Positions 1 through 6,054 of a stretch of DNA of 7,159 nucleotides are shown here, piece after piece. Every line of letters begins with the position of its first letter. Positions within the stretch are counted from its first letter, which is position 1. A program made the position numbers and the translations under genes. The notes below the pieces were generated by a model. It searched no databases. It saw only the letters and a list, made by a program, of their open reading frames with translations, and was not told the origin of the DNA. Source of the DNA: Gammaproteobacteria bacterium (GTDB taxonomy: Bacteria; Pseudomonadota; Gammaproteobacteria; Steroidobacterales; Steroidobacteraceae); NCBI GenBank assembly GCA_005877705.1, contig VBNY01000274.1:982-8140 (forward strand), written 5' to 3'.

Positions 1-35
1 AACAGCGGAATGGCGATGAGCACGGTCGGATTCAT
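1..35 (-). CDS. nuoL: NADH-quinone oxidoreductase subunit L, first 11 codons (continues outside window)
   Basis: An ATG at 35 opens a frame beginning MNPTVLIAIPL that runs off the window edge nine bases after the nuoK stop. The hydrophobic beginning and the position directly after nuoK fit NuoL, the distal antiporter-like proton-pumping subunit. The bases before the ATG are a poor Shine-Dalgarno match, so translation may depend on coupling to nuoK. Identity rests mainly on gene order. Confidence 0.8.
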   Translation of the reverse strand, partial: MNPTVLIAIPL

Positions 36-44
36 GGCCCGCGC

Positions 45-350
45 TCAGCCGCGCAGCGTATTCAGATCTTCGACGTTGATGCTGCGCCGCTCGCGAAACA
101 GCACCACGAGGATGGCCAGCCCGATCGCCGACTCCGCCGCGGCCACCGTCAGCACGAAGAACACGAACACCTGGCCGTTGATGTCCCCCAGATAGCGCGA
201 GAACGCGATGAAGTTGAAGTTCGCCGCGAGCAGCAGCAGCTCGACGCACATCAGCAGCAGGATGAGGTTCTTGCGGTTGAGAAAGATCCCCGCGACGGCC
301 AGCGAGAACAGGATGCCCGACAGCGTCAGCAGCGAGCCCAGCGTGATCAT
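45..350 (-). CDS. nuoK: NADH-quinone oxidoreductase subunit K (ND4L family)
   Basis: NuoK is a small three-helix membrane subunit that contributes to a proton path next to NuoN and NuoJ. The 101 residues match the family length. Hydrophobic segments lie near 5-24, 28-48 and 60-86. The two functionally important membrane glutamates are present as E37 (LLMCVELLLLAANFNF) and E73 (TVAAAESAIGLAI), matching E. coli Glu36 and Glu72. The GIFLNRKNLI loop and the FRERRSINVEDLNTLRG tail are typical. The ATG at 350 overlaps the nuoJ stop, suggesting translational coupling. The frame continues upstream to 986, but only as an out-of-frame shadow of nuoJ. Confidence 0.97.
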   Translation of the reverse strand: MITLGSLLTLSGILFSLAVAGIFLNRKNLILLLMCVELLLLAANFNFIAFSRYLGDINGQVFVFFVLTVAAAESAIGLAILVVLFRERRSINVEDLNTLRG

Positions 351-952
351 GAGCGTTTCTCCGCCTTCATCTTCACGATGCGCACACGGTCCTCGCGCCG
401 CACGGCCACTTGCCGCGCGATGTCCTGCTTCTTGAGCCCGATGCGGCTGCGCATCGTGAGCGCGATGGCCGCCACGATCGCCACCAGCAGCACCATGGCG
501 GCAAGCTCGAACGGATAGGCGTACTGCGTATACAGCACCCGCCCCAACTCCAGAGTGTTGCTGTAATCGGCCGGCTGCGCCGTGCCGCCCTTCGAGGCGT
601 CGATGCCGAGCCCGCCGCGCGACCAGATGACACCGACGATCTCGACGATGACCGCCAGCGCCGTCAGCCAGCCGAGCCAGGCGAAGCGCGTGAACCCCTG
701 ACGCAGCTCCGCCAGGTTGATATCGAGCATCATCACCACGAACAGGAACAGCACCATGACGGCGCCCACATATACCAGCACCAGCACGACCGCGAGGAAT
801 TCCGCCTCGAGCAGCAGCCAGATGGCAGCGGACGTGATGAAGCACAGCACCAGCGACAACGCGGAAATCACCGGGTTGCGCGCCACGATCACGCCGAGTG
901 CGGCGCCGACCAGGATGGTGGCGAACACATAGAACATCATTTCGACTAACAC
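347..952 (-). CDS. nuoJ: NADH-quinone oxidoreductase subunit J (ND6 family membrane subunit)
   Basis: NuoJ is an inner-membrane subunit between NuoH and the antiporter-like subunits and is thought to couple quinone chemistry to proton pumping. The 201-residue protein has about five hydrophobic segments (near 5-24, 30-49, 52-77, 90-111 and 147-168). The highly conserved third segment, AVVLVLVYVGAVMVLFLFVV (54-73), contains the tyrosine and glycine of the known pi-bulge helix. The C-terminal tail after residue 168 is strongly basic and likely cytoplasmic. The GTG at 952 is preferred over the ATG four codons later because GGAGG (962-966) lies nine bases before it, against 21 before the ATG. The stop overlaps the nuoK start as ATGA. 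Confidence 0.96.
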   Translation of the reverse strand: MLVEMMFYVFATILVGAALGVIVARNPVISALSLVLCFITSAAIWLLLEAEFLAVVLVLVYVGAVMVLFLFVVMMLDINLAELRQGFTRFAWLGWLTALAVIVEIVGVIWSRGGLGIDASKGGTAQPADYSNTLELGRVLYTQYAYPFELAAMVLLVAIVAAIALTMRSRIGLKKQDIARQVAVRREDRVRIVKMKAEKRS

Positions 953-961
953 TTGTCGCGG

Positions 962-966
962 CCTCC
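962..966 (-). promoter_or_regulatory. Shine-Dalgarno deciding the GTG start of nuoJ
   Basis: GGAGG on the mRNA strand lies nine bases before the GTG at 952, in the 36-base gap after nuoI. This spacing favours the GTG over the in-frame ATG codons at 940 and 937. Confidence 0.7.
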
Positions 967-988
967 GGCGCGCCTATAGACCTCATCT

Positions 989-1471
989 TCAGCGGTACGG
1001 CGCGTCTGCGGCCCTGTCGGCCGCGATCATGGCCTCGTAGCGCTCGCCCACGGCGAGCAGCTTGTCCTTGTTCATGATGTTCTCGCCCCTGCGCTCCATG
1101 TGGTACTCGTGGATGCGCGTGAGCACGATCGCATCCACGGGGCAGGCCTCCTCACAGAAACCGCAGTAGATGCACTTGAACAGATCGATGTCATAGCGCG
1201 TGGTGCGGCGGGTGCCATCCGGGGCGACCTCGGAGTCGATCGTGATGCACACCGCCGGACACACGGCCTCGCACAGCTTGCAGGCGATACAACGCTCCTG
1301 ACCGTTCGGGTAGCGGCGCAGCGCGTGCAATCCGCGGAAGCGCGGCGATTGCGGCGTTTTCTCCTCAGGGTAGTTCAGCGTGTATTTGCGGCTGAAGAAG
1401 GTGCGCGCCGTGACGGACATGCCCTTCAGCAGCTCCGGCAGCAGGAATGTCTTGAGCGGATTGACAGCCAT
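989..1471 (-). CDS. nuoI: NADH-quinone oxidoreductase subunit I (8Fe ferredoxin, N6a/N6b)
   Basis: NuoI (TYKY family) carries two 4Fe-4S clusters that relay electrons from NuoG to the terminal cluster N2 in NuoB. The 160-residue protein has both ferredoxin motifs: C61-C64-C67-C71 (CIACKLCEAVCP) and C100-C103-C106-C110 (CIYCGFCEEACP). In the usual crossed pattern the last cysteine of each motif joins the other cluster. An additional C75 follows the first motif. The N-terminal GMSVTARTFFSRKYTLNYPEEK is typical of the amphipathic region lying on the membrane. The ATG at 1471 is chosen over the earlier in-frame codon at 1522 because AGGAG (1483-1487) lies just upstream and the extra residues would fall inside nuoH. 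The gap to nuoH is 16 bases and the gap to nuoJ is 36. Confidence 0.97.
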   Translation of the reverse strand: MAVNPLKTFLLPELLKGMSVTARTFFSRKYTLNYPEEKTPQSPRFRGLHALRRYPNGQERCIACKLCEAVCPAVCITIDSEVAPDGTRRTTRYDIDLFKCIYCGFCEEACPVDAIVLTRIHEYHMERRGENIMNKDKLLAVGERYEAMIAADRAADAPYR

Positions 1472-1487
1472 AACCCTCGCCTCTCCT

Positions 1488-2546
1488 TCAGTGCGACCAG
1501 GGTCCCACCCGGCACGCCGCAAGCACCATCTCCACGCCGATCCACACCAGCGTCACGGGGATCAGCGCCTTCCATCCGAGGCGCATGATCTGGTCGTAGC
1601 GGTAGCGGGGGAAGGTGGCCCGGAACCACAGGAACAGGAACAGCAGGATGAAAATCTTGAGGGCGAGCCACAGAAAGCTCGAGTGCGCGAGCGGCGTGGC
1701 GCCGATACCCGGATAGCCCTGAAACGGCGACAGCCAGCCGCCGAGGAACATGACCGCGGCGAGCGCCGAGATCAGGATCATGTTGGCGTATTCGGCGAGA
1801 AAGAACAGGGCGAAAGCCATGCCGGAGTACTCGACGTGGAAGCCCGCCACGATCTCGGATTCGCCTTCGGCTACATCGAACGGCGCGCGATTCGTCTCGG
1901 CGACGCCCGAGATGAAATACACGACGAACAGCGGGAACAGCCAGAACCAGTTCCAGGCCAGCGCCCCGCCCTGCTGCGTGTGCACGATGGTCCCGAGGTT
2001 CATGCTGCGGGTCGCCATCAGCACGCCGACCAGCGCAAAGCCCATCGCGATCTCGTAGGCGACCATCTGCGCCGCGGAGCGCATCGCTCCGAGGAAGGCG
2101 TATTTCGAGTTGGCGGCCCAGCCCGCGATGATGACACCGTAAACGCCCATCGACGTAAGCGACAGCAGATACAGTAGTCCAGCGTCGGCCTTGGAGATGA
2201 CCAGCTCGGGTGACAGCGGGATGACCGCCCAGGCTGCAAACGCCGGGATCAGCGCGATCATCGGGGCGAGCCGGAACAGGAACTTGTTGGAGTTCGTCGG
2301 AATGACGACTTCCTTCAACAGCAGCTTCACCACATCGGCGAACGGCTGGCCCAGGCCGGGCAACGTACCGAAGATGCGCACGCGGTTCGGCCCACGGCGC
2401 AACTGCATCCACCCGATGACCTTACGCTCCCACAGCGTCAGGAATGCGACGCTCAGAATGAGCGCCACCGTTACGACGAGAATCCACGCTGTGGAGCGCG
2501 CGTAGTCCGGCAAAGAAAGCCAAGTGTTTGACAGGGTTTGCAGCAC
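1488..2546 (-). CDS. nuoH: NADH-quinone oxidoreductase subunit H (ND1 family, quinone chamber)
   Basis: NuoH anchors the peripheral arm in the inner membrane and forms the quinone entry chamber with NuoB and NuoD. The 352-residue protein has about eight hydrophobic segments. Family signatures are present: ERKVIGWMQLRRGPNR in the first loop (40-55), SLTSMGVYGVIIAGWAANSK around 129-148, AETNRAPFDVAEGESE (216-231), which is the charged loop facing the quinone site, and FLWFRATFPRYRYDQIM (305-321). The GTG at 2546 is chosen because AAGGA (2556-2560) lies nine bases upstream, the start falls 18 bases after nuoG, and the protein then begins where family members usually do. Its TGA runs directly into the nuoI ribosome-binding site. 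No damage is seen. Confidence 0.97.
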   Translation of the reverse strand: MLQTLSNTWLSLPDYARSTAWILVVTVALILSVAFLTLWERKVIGWMQLRRGPNRVRIFGTLPGLGQPFADVVKLLLKEVVIPTNSNKFLFRLAPMIALIPAFAAWAVIPLSPELVISKADAGLLYLLSLTSMGVYGVIIAGWAANSKYAFLGAMRSAAQMVAYEIAMGFALVGVLMATRSMNLGTIVHTQQGGALAWNWFWLFPLFVVYFISGVAETNRAPFDVAEGESEIVAGFHVEYSGMAFALFFLAEYANMILISALAAVMFLGGWLSPFQGYPGIGATPLAHSSFLWLALKIFILLFLFLWFRATFPRYRYDQIMRLGWKALIPVTLVWIGVEMVLAACRVGPWSH

Positions 2547-2564
2547 TCGTTCCCGTCCTTCGTG

Positions 2565-4652
2565 TCAGTACGTCGCCGCCGGTACGCGGCCCTCGCGGGT
2601 CCTCTGCAGCGACGGCGCGCGGCGTACGAGCGCATCCACCTGATACATCGGCAAGTCCACCAGCGCCGCCTGACCGGCGGGTTGCGCGACGCGGTGAGTG
2701 CCTTGGTAGCCGGCGCTCGAAGTCCCGGCGCATAGCAGGACCTTCCAGCCGGGACGTGCTTCCCCGACGGGCGCGACCGCGCCTGATTGACTCTGCCACA
2801 GGCCTTCAAGATTGACGTACGTGCCCGAGGTCTCGGCGAACGTGCCGATGGGTAGAAGCACGTGCGCGACGCGGCGCAGCTGCTCGCTTGCAAACGGAGT
2901 GAGCGCGACAACGAATTCCGCCTTGCCCAGGTTGCGCAGGCTCTCGGCATCCAGCGCGTCGATCCAGGGCTCGACGCCGCCGAACAACACGTAGGCGCGC
3001 AACGAGCTGCGGAGCATCTCGGGGGCCGAGAGCCCGGATTTGTGCACGCTGCGGCCGCCGGCTTCACGATGCGGAACGGCCCCCGCAAGATACGCCCCCG
3101 CCGCGTTGCCGCCGGCGGCGAGCGTACCGCAAGCTGCGCCCGTGACCTGCGCCAGGGCGGCTGCTAGCGCCCGCAGATCTGCAAAGGCCGGATGTTGAAG
3201 CGCCAGCGCGCCGAGCCACACCGCGCGCTTCTCGCCTGAGGCCAGCGCCGTTGCGACGGCGCGGTGAGCATCCTCCACCCTCGCCTGGCGCACCGCTGCC
3301 GCGAGATGCTCCGGCACCGGCTTGCCGGCCGCATCGGCGGCGGCGGCCAGGATGGCGGCGAGATCGGCGACCTGGCGTGACGGGGCTGACTCGAGATAAG
3401 CGGCGATCGGAAACAGATATTCGAACCGCCTCGGGTTCAGCATCGCGATTTTCGCGCCACGCCGCGCCGCCTTGCGCACGCGGTGAGCGAGGATCGGCAC
3501 TTCGCGGCGCAGGTTCGACCCGATCACGAGCAGCGCCTCCAGCGAGTCGACCGCGGCGATCCGCAGGCCGAGGCTCGGGAAAACGGGGTCAGCGCTCTGG
3601 TCACGGAAGTCCCGCTGGCGCAGCCGATGGTCGATGTTGCTGGTGCCCAGCCCGCGGGCAATGCGCCCCAGCAGATAGAGCTCCTCGAGCGTGCCCGACC
3701 CGCTCGCCAGCACGCCGAGATCCGCCCCCCCACGTGAGCGCAACCCCTCGGCAACCTTGCCGAGGGCGCTTTCCCAGTCGGCCTCGACCCACCCCTCGCC
3801 CTGGCGCACCAGCGGGCGCTGCAGGCGATCGGGGCTGTACACGCCCTCGTAGCTGAAGCGGTCGCGGTCGGCGATCCAGGTCTCGTTGATCGCCTCGTTC
3901 TCACGCGGCACGACGCGCATCAGCTTGCCGCGCAGCACGTGGCCGAACAGATTGGTGCCGACTCCGTCGTGCGGCGAGATCAGCGGATGCGAACTCATCT
4001 CCCAGGCGCGCGCGCTGAAGCGGTACGGCTTGGAGACGAGCGCGCCGACGGGGCACAAGTCGATGACGTTGCCAGCGAGCTCGTGGTTCACGGTGCTCTC
4101 GAGGTACGAGCGCACTTTCATCTGCTCGCCGCGGCCGATCATGCCGAGCTCCTGCACGCCGGCGATCTCTTCCGTGAAACGAATGCAGCGCGTGCAATGG
4201 ATGCAGCGGGTCATGTCGGTCGCGATCAGCGGCCCCAGGTTCTCGTCCGGCACGACGCGCTTGCGCTCGGTGAAGCGTGAAATGTCGCGTCCGAAGCCGA
4301 CGGCCAGATCCTGCAGCTCGCACTCGCCCCCCTGGTCGCAGATCGGACAGTCGAGCGGGTGGTTGATGAGCAGGAACTCCATAGTCGCGCGCTGCGCGCC
4401 GATCGCGCGCGCCGACTTCGTGAAGATCTTCATGCCCTCGGCGACCGGAGTCGCGCAGGCCGGCAGGGGCTTGGGAGCCTTCTCCACTTCCACCAGGCAC
4501 ATGCGGCAGTTGGCCGCTATCGACAGCTTGTCGTGGTAGCAGAAGCGCGGCACGTAAGCGCCGTTCGCGTCGGTGACGCGGATGATCATCTCGCCCTTGC
4601 GCGCCTTCGCGGGCACGCCGTTGATCTCGAGGTTGACGAATTCGTCACTCAT
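2565..4652 (-). CDS. nuoG: NADH-quinone oxidoreductase subunit G (75-kDa; N1b, N4, N5 clusters)
   Basis: NuoG is the large iron-sulfur subunit that carries electrons from NuoF towards NuoI. Its N-terminal ferredoxin-like domain has C38, C49, C52 and C66 for the 2Fe-2S cluster N1b. H98, C102, C105 and C111 form N5, with its single histidine ligand. C150, C153, C156 and C200 form N4. The stretch after residue 210, where E. coli-type proteins hold the N7 cysteines, has none. The rest is the degenerate molybdopterin-oxidoreductase fold, which holds no metal in complex I. The 695 residues are fewer than in E. coli (about 900). The segment after GWKVL (residues 640-663) looks short and unlike the family. 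The ATG at 4652 overlaps the nuoF stop and has GGGAG ten bases upstream. The frame continues upstream to 5141, but only as a shadow of nuoF. Confidence 0.97.
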   Translation of the reverse strand: MSDEFVNLEINGVPAKARKGEMIIRVTDANGAYVPRFCYHDKLSIAANCRMCLVEVEKAPKPLPACATPVAEGMKIFTKSARAIGAQRATMEFLLINHPLDCPICDQGGECELQDLAVGFGRDISRFTERKRVVPDENLGPLIATDMTRCIHCTRCIRFTEEIAGVQELGMIGRGEQMKVRSYLESTVNHELAGNVIDLCPVGALVSKPYRFSARAWEMSSHPLISPHDGVGTNLFGHVLRGKLMRVVPRENEAINETWIADRDRFSYEGVYSPDRLQRPLVRQGEGWVEADWESALGKVAEGLRSRGGADLGVLASGSGTLEELYLLGRIARGLGTSNIDHRLRQRDFRDQSADPVFPSLGLRIAAVDSLEALLVIGSNLRREVPILAHRVRKAARRGAKIAMLNPRRFEYLFPIAAYLESAPSRQVADLAAILAAAADAAGKPVPEHLAAAVRQARVEDAHRAVATALASGEKRAVWLGALALQHPAFADLRALAAALAQVTGAACGTLAAGGNAAGAYLAGAVPHREAGGRSVHKSGLSAPEMLRSSLRAYVLFGGVEPWIDALDAESLRNLGKAEFVVALTPFASEQLRRVAHVLLPIGTFAETSGTYVNLEGLWQSQSGAVAPVGEARPGWKVLLCAGTSSAGYQGTHRVAQPAGQAALVDLPMYQVDALVRRAPSLQRTREGRVPAATY
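3745..3766 (-). repeat. Perfect intragenic hairpin within nuoG
   Basis: A perfect 10-bp inverted repeat (CCCTCGGCAA/TTGCCGAGGG on the mRNA strand) with only two bases between the arms lies inside the coding sequence. It spans the codons for LGKVAEG. No T tract follows. It may be chance in a GC-rich gene. Confidence 0.65.
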
Positions 4653-5965
4653 GCCGCTTGCGCTCCCAGCTGCTCCGTCACGATGCTGCGTCCTGCATGA
4701 TCGATCATGTACTCGAATTCGTGCCGGTAATGCTTGAGGAAGCTCTGCACCGGCCAGGCGGAGGCATCGCCGAACGCGCAAATGGTGTGCCCTTCGATGC
4801 GGTTGGCCACATCGAGTAACAGTCCGAGCTCCTCGCGCCGCGCCGCGCCCGCGAGCACGCGCTTGAGCAGCCGATTCATCCAGCCGGTGCCTTCGCGGCA
4901 CGGTGTGCACTGTCCGCAGGACTCCGCCATGTAGAAGCGCGAAATACGCTCCAGCACGCGCACCATGCAGGTGGTCTCGTCCATGACGATGGCCGCACCG
5001 GTGCCGAGCGCCGAGCCGGCGGCCTTCACCGAGTCGTAGTCCATGTTGGTTTTCAGCATGGTCTCCCCGGGCACCACCGGCACCGAAACTCCACCGGGTA
5101 TCACCGCCTTGAGCTTGCGTCCCGAGCGGACGCCGCCGCACAGCGCCAGCAGATCCGCGAACGGAATCCCCAACGGCAACTCGATGTTGCGCGGCTTCTC
5201 CACGTGTCCGGAGACGGAGTAAATCACGGTGCCGCCGGAGTTCGGCGGCCCAAGGGCGGCGAACCCAGCCGGACCCTTGCGCAGGATCGTCGGCACGGAA
5301 GCGACGCTCAGCGTGTTGTTGACCGTGGTCGGCGCGCCGTACAGGCCGAAATTCGCGGGGAACGGCGGCTTGAAGCGCGGCTTGCCGGGCTTGCCCTCGA
5401 GCGAATCGAGCAGCGCGGTCTCCTCCCCGCAGATGTAGGCGCCCGCGCCTATGAAAGTGTAGAGATCGAAATCCACCCCGCTGCCGCGCACGTTCTTGCC
5501 GAGCAGCCCCGCCGCATAGGCTTCGGCGAGCGCCGCCTCGAAGCGCGGCACCGGCTCGCCGAGGAATTCACCGCGGATGTAGTTGTAGGCCACCGTGCTG
5601 TTGGTGGCGTAGCCGGCGATGGCGAGGCCTTCGATCAGAGCGTGCGGGTTGTACCTGAGGATGTCGCGGTCGTGACAGGTGCCGGGCTCGCTCTCATCCG
5701 AGTTGCACACCAGGTACTTCTGCACCGGCGAATTGCGCGGCATGAAGCTCCACTTGGTGCCGGTGGGGAAACCGGCGCCGCCGCGCCCGCGCAGGCCGGA
5801 GGCCTTCACCGCCTCGATGATCTGCTCGCGCGGCGGCTTCTCCCCGAGCAGCCGCTGCCACACCTGGTAGCCGCCGATGCTGCGGTAGGTGTCGAGAGTC
5901 CACGAGCGCTCGAGCCGCAACGGCTCGAACACCACCAGGTTCAGCTTGTCGTCGTAGGCGCTCAC
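4649..5965 (-). CDS. nuoF: NADH-quinone oxidoreductase subunit F (51-kDa; NADH, FMN, 4Fe-4S N3)
   Basis: NuoF binds NADH and FMN and passes electrons into the iron-sulfur chain. At 438 residues it has normal length. The glycine-rich GLRGRGGAGFPTGTKW (57-72), the CNSDESEPGT stretch (87-96), GAGAYICGEET (173-183) and the asparagine pair N216-N217 form the nucleotide and flavin site. C350, C353 and C356 (ESCGQCTPCREG) with C396 ligate cluster N3. An in-frame TAA lies just upstream, so the GTG at 5965 is the earliest possible start. It lacks a well-spaced Shine-Dalgarno. The end overlaps nuoG as ATGA. Two departures stand out: L219 where families usually have glutamate (NNxET), and H98 where the EPGTxKDR motif usually has lysine. 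The frame is otherwise intact, so I expect a working protein. Confidence 0.97.
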   Translation of the reverse strand: MSAYDDKLNLVVFEPLRLERSWTLDTYRSIGGYQVWQRLLGEKPPREQIIEAVKASGLRGRGGAGFPTGTKWSFMPRNSPVQKYLVCNSDESEPGTCHDRDILRYNPHALIEGLAIAGYATNSTVAYNYIRGEFLGEPVPRFEAALAEAYAAGLLGKNVRGSGVDFDLYTFIGAGAYICGEETALLDSLEGKPGKPRFKPPFPANFGLYGAPTTVNNTLSVASVPTILRKGPAGFAALGPPNSGGTVIYSVSGHVEKPRNIELPLGIPFADLLALCGGVRSGRKLKAVIPGGVSVPVVPGETMLKTNMDYDSVKAAGSALGTGAAIVMDETTCMVRVLERISRFYMAESCGQCTPCREGTGWMNRLLKRVLAGAARREELGLLLDVANRIEGHTICAFGDASAWPVQSFLKHYRHEFEYMIDHAGRSIVTEQLGAQAA

Positions 5966-5975
5966 GGGTTATCCA

Positions 5976-5988
5976 CGGCCTGCGGCCG
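5976..5988 (-). repeat. Intergenic hairpin C just upstream of nuoF
   Basis: This is a 5-bp inverted repeat, CGGCC/GGCCG, with a 3-base loop. It sits between a purine-rich GGAGAGG (5990-5996) and the nuoF GTG start at 5965. It is short enough to occur by chance in DNA this rich in GC, but its position in line with hairpins A and B is notable. Confidence 0.5.
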
Positions 5989-5989
5989 A

Positions 5990-5996
5990 CCTCTCC
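5990..5996 (-). promoter_or_regulatory. Candidate distant Shine-Dalgarno for nuoF
   Basis: GGAGAGG on the mRNA strand is the only good ribosome-binding match upstream of nuoF, but it lies 24 bases before the GTG. Folding of hairpin C, which occupies 13 of those bases, would shorten the effective distance to about 11. The only closer match is a weak GGA six bases before the start. Function is inferred. Confidence 0.3.
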
Positions 5997-5997
5997 G

Positions 5998-6016
5998 CGG
6001 GGTCGAAGCGACCCCG
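5998..6016 (-). repeat. Intergenic hairpin B between nuoE and nuoF
   Basis: This is a perfect 8-bp inverted repeat, CGGGGTCG/CGACCCCG, around a CTT loop on the mRNA strand. It is the strongest of three tandem hairpins in this gap. It is followed by CGGAGAGGT rather than by T residues, so termination is unlikely. It may be part of a repeated extragenic palindromic element or may modulate mRNA stability between the two cistrons; both are inference. Confidence 0.75.
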
Positions 6017-6025
6017 TACATATGG

Positions 6026-6042
6026 CGGCGCGAAGCGCGCCG
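6026..6042 (-). repeat. Intergenic hairpin A between nuoE and nuoF
   Basis: This is a perfect 7-bp inverted repeat, CGGCGCG/CGCGCCG, around a 3-base loop (CTT on the mRNA strand). It begins 13 bases after the nuoE stop. No T-rich tract follows, so it does not look like an intrinsic terminator. It has the same loop and the same closing G-C/C-G pairs as hairpin B. Confidence 0.7.
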
Positions 6043-6054
6043 GGGTGATCTGTG

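Larger units (their letters stand above)
5962..6021 (-). other. 19-codon mini-ORF whose stop overlaps the nuoF start
   Basis: An ATG at 6021 opens a 19-codon frame (MYGVASTP at its beginning, VDNP at its end) that runs through hairpins B and C and ends in TGA at 5964-5962. That TGA overlaps the nuoF GTG at 5965-5963 in the form GTGA, a geometry typical of translational coupling. There is no convincing Shine-Dalgarno before the ATG; the bases upstream are hairpin A. It could be a coupled leader cistron or simply chance. No known peptide is recognised. Confidence 0.2.

Noticed and set aside
410..949. A histidine- and glutamine-rich 179-codon plus-strand frame
   Set aside because: It lies fully antisense to nuoJ, and its odd composition mirrors the hydrophobic codons of nuoJ on the other strand.
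2208..2260. Possible loss of N7 in NuoG or other damage as a novel complex I type
   Set aside because: Absence of N7 cysteines is normal in many proteobacterial NuoG proteins, and all core clusters are intact, so it is not a new enzyme class. The N7-equivalent region itself lies near 3950-4020.
4653..5141. A 163-residue N-terminal extension of NuoG
   Set aside because: It lies out of frame inside nuoF and resembles no complex I sequence. The ATG at 4652 has a Shine-Dalgarno and a normal NuoG N-terminus.
5231..5249. A 7-bp inverted repeat in nuoF (GCCGCCG/CGGCGGC)
   Set aside because: It is made of GC-rich codons for a conserved NSGGT stretch and is expected by chance at this composition.
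5969..5977. DnaA-box-like TTATCCACG on the plus strand before nuoF
   Set aside because: It matches the TTATCCACA consensus at 8 of 9 positions but stands alone, and there is no origin context.
5998..6042. Hairpins A and B as an intrinsic terminator after nuoE
   Set aside because: No T-rich tract follows either stem in the direction of transcription, and nuoF to nuoL must be expressed downstream.
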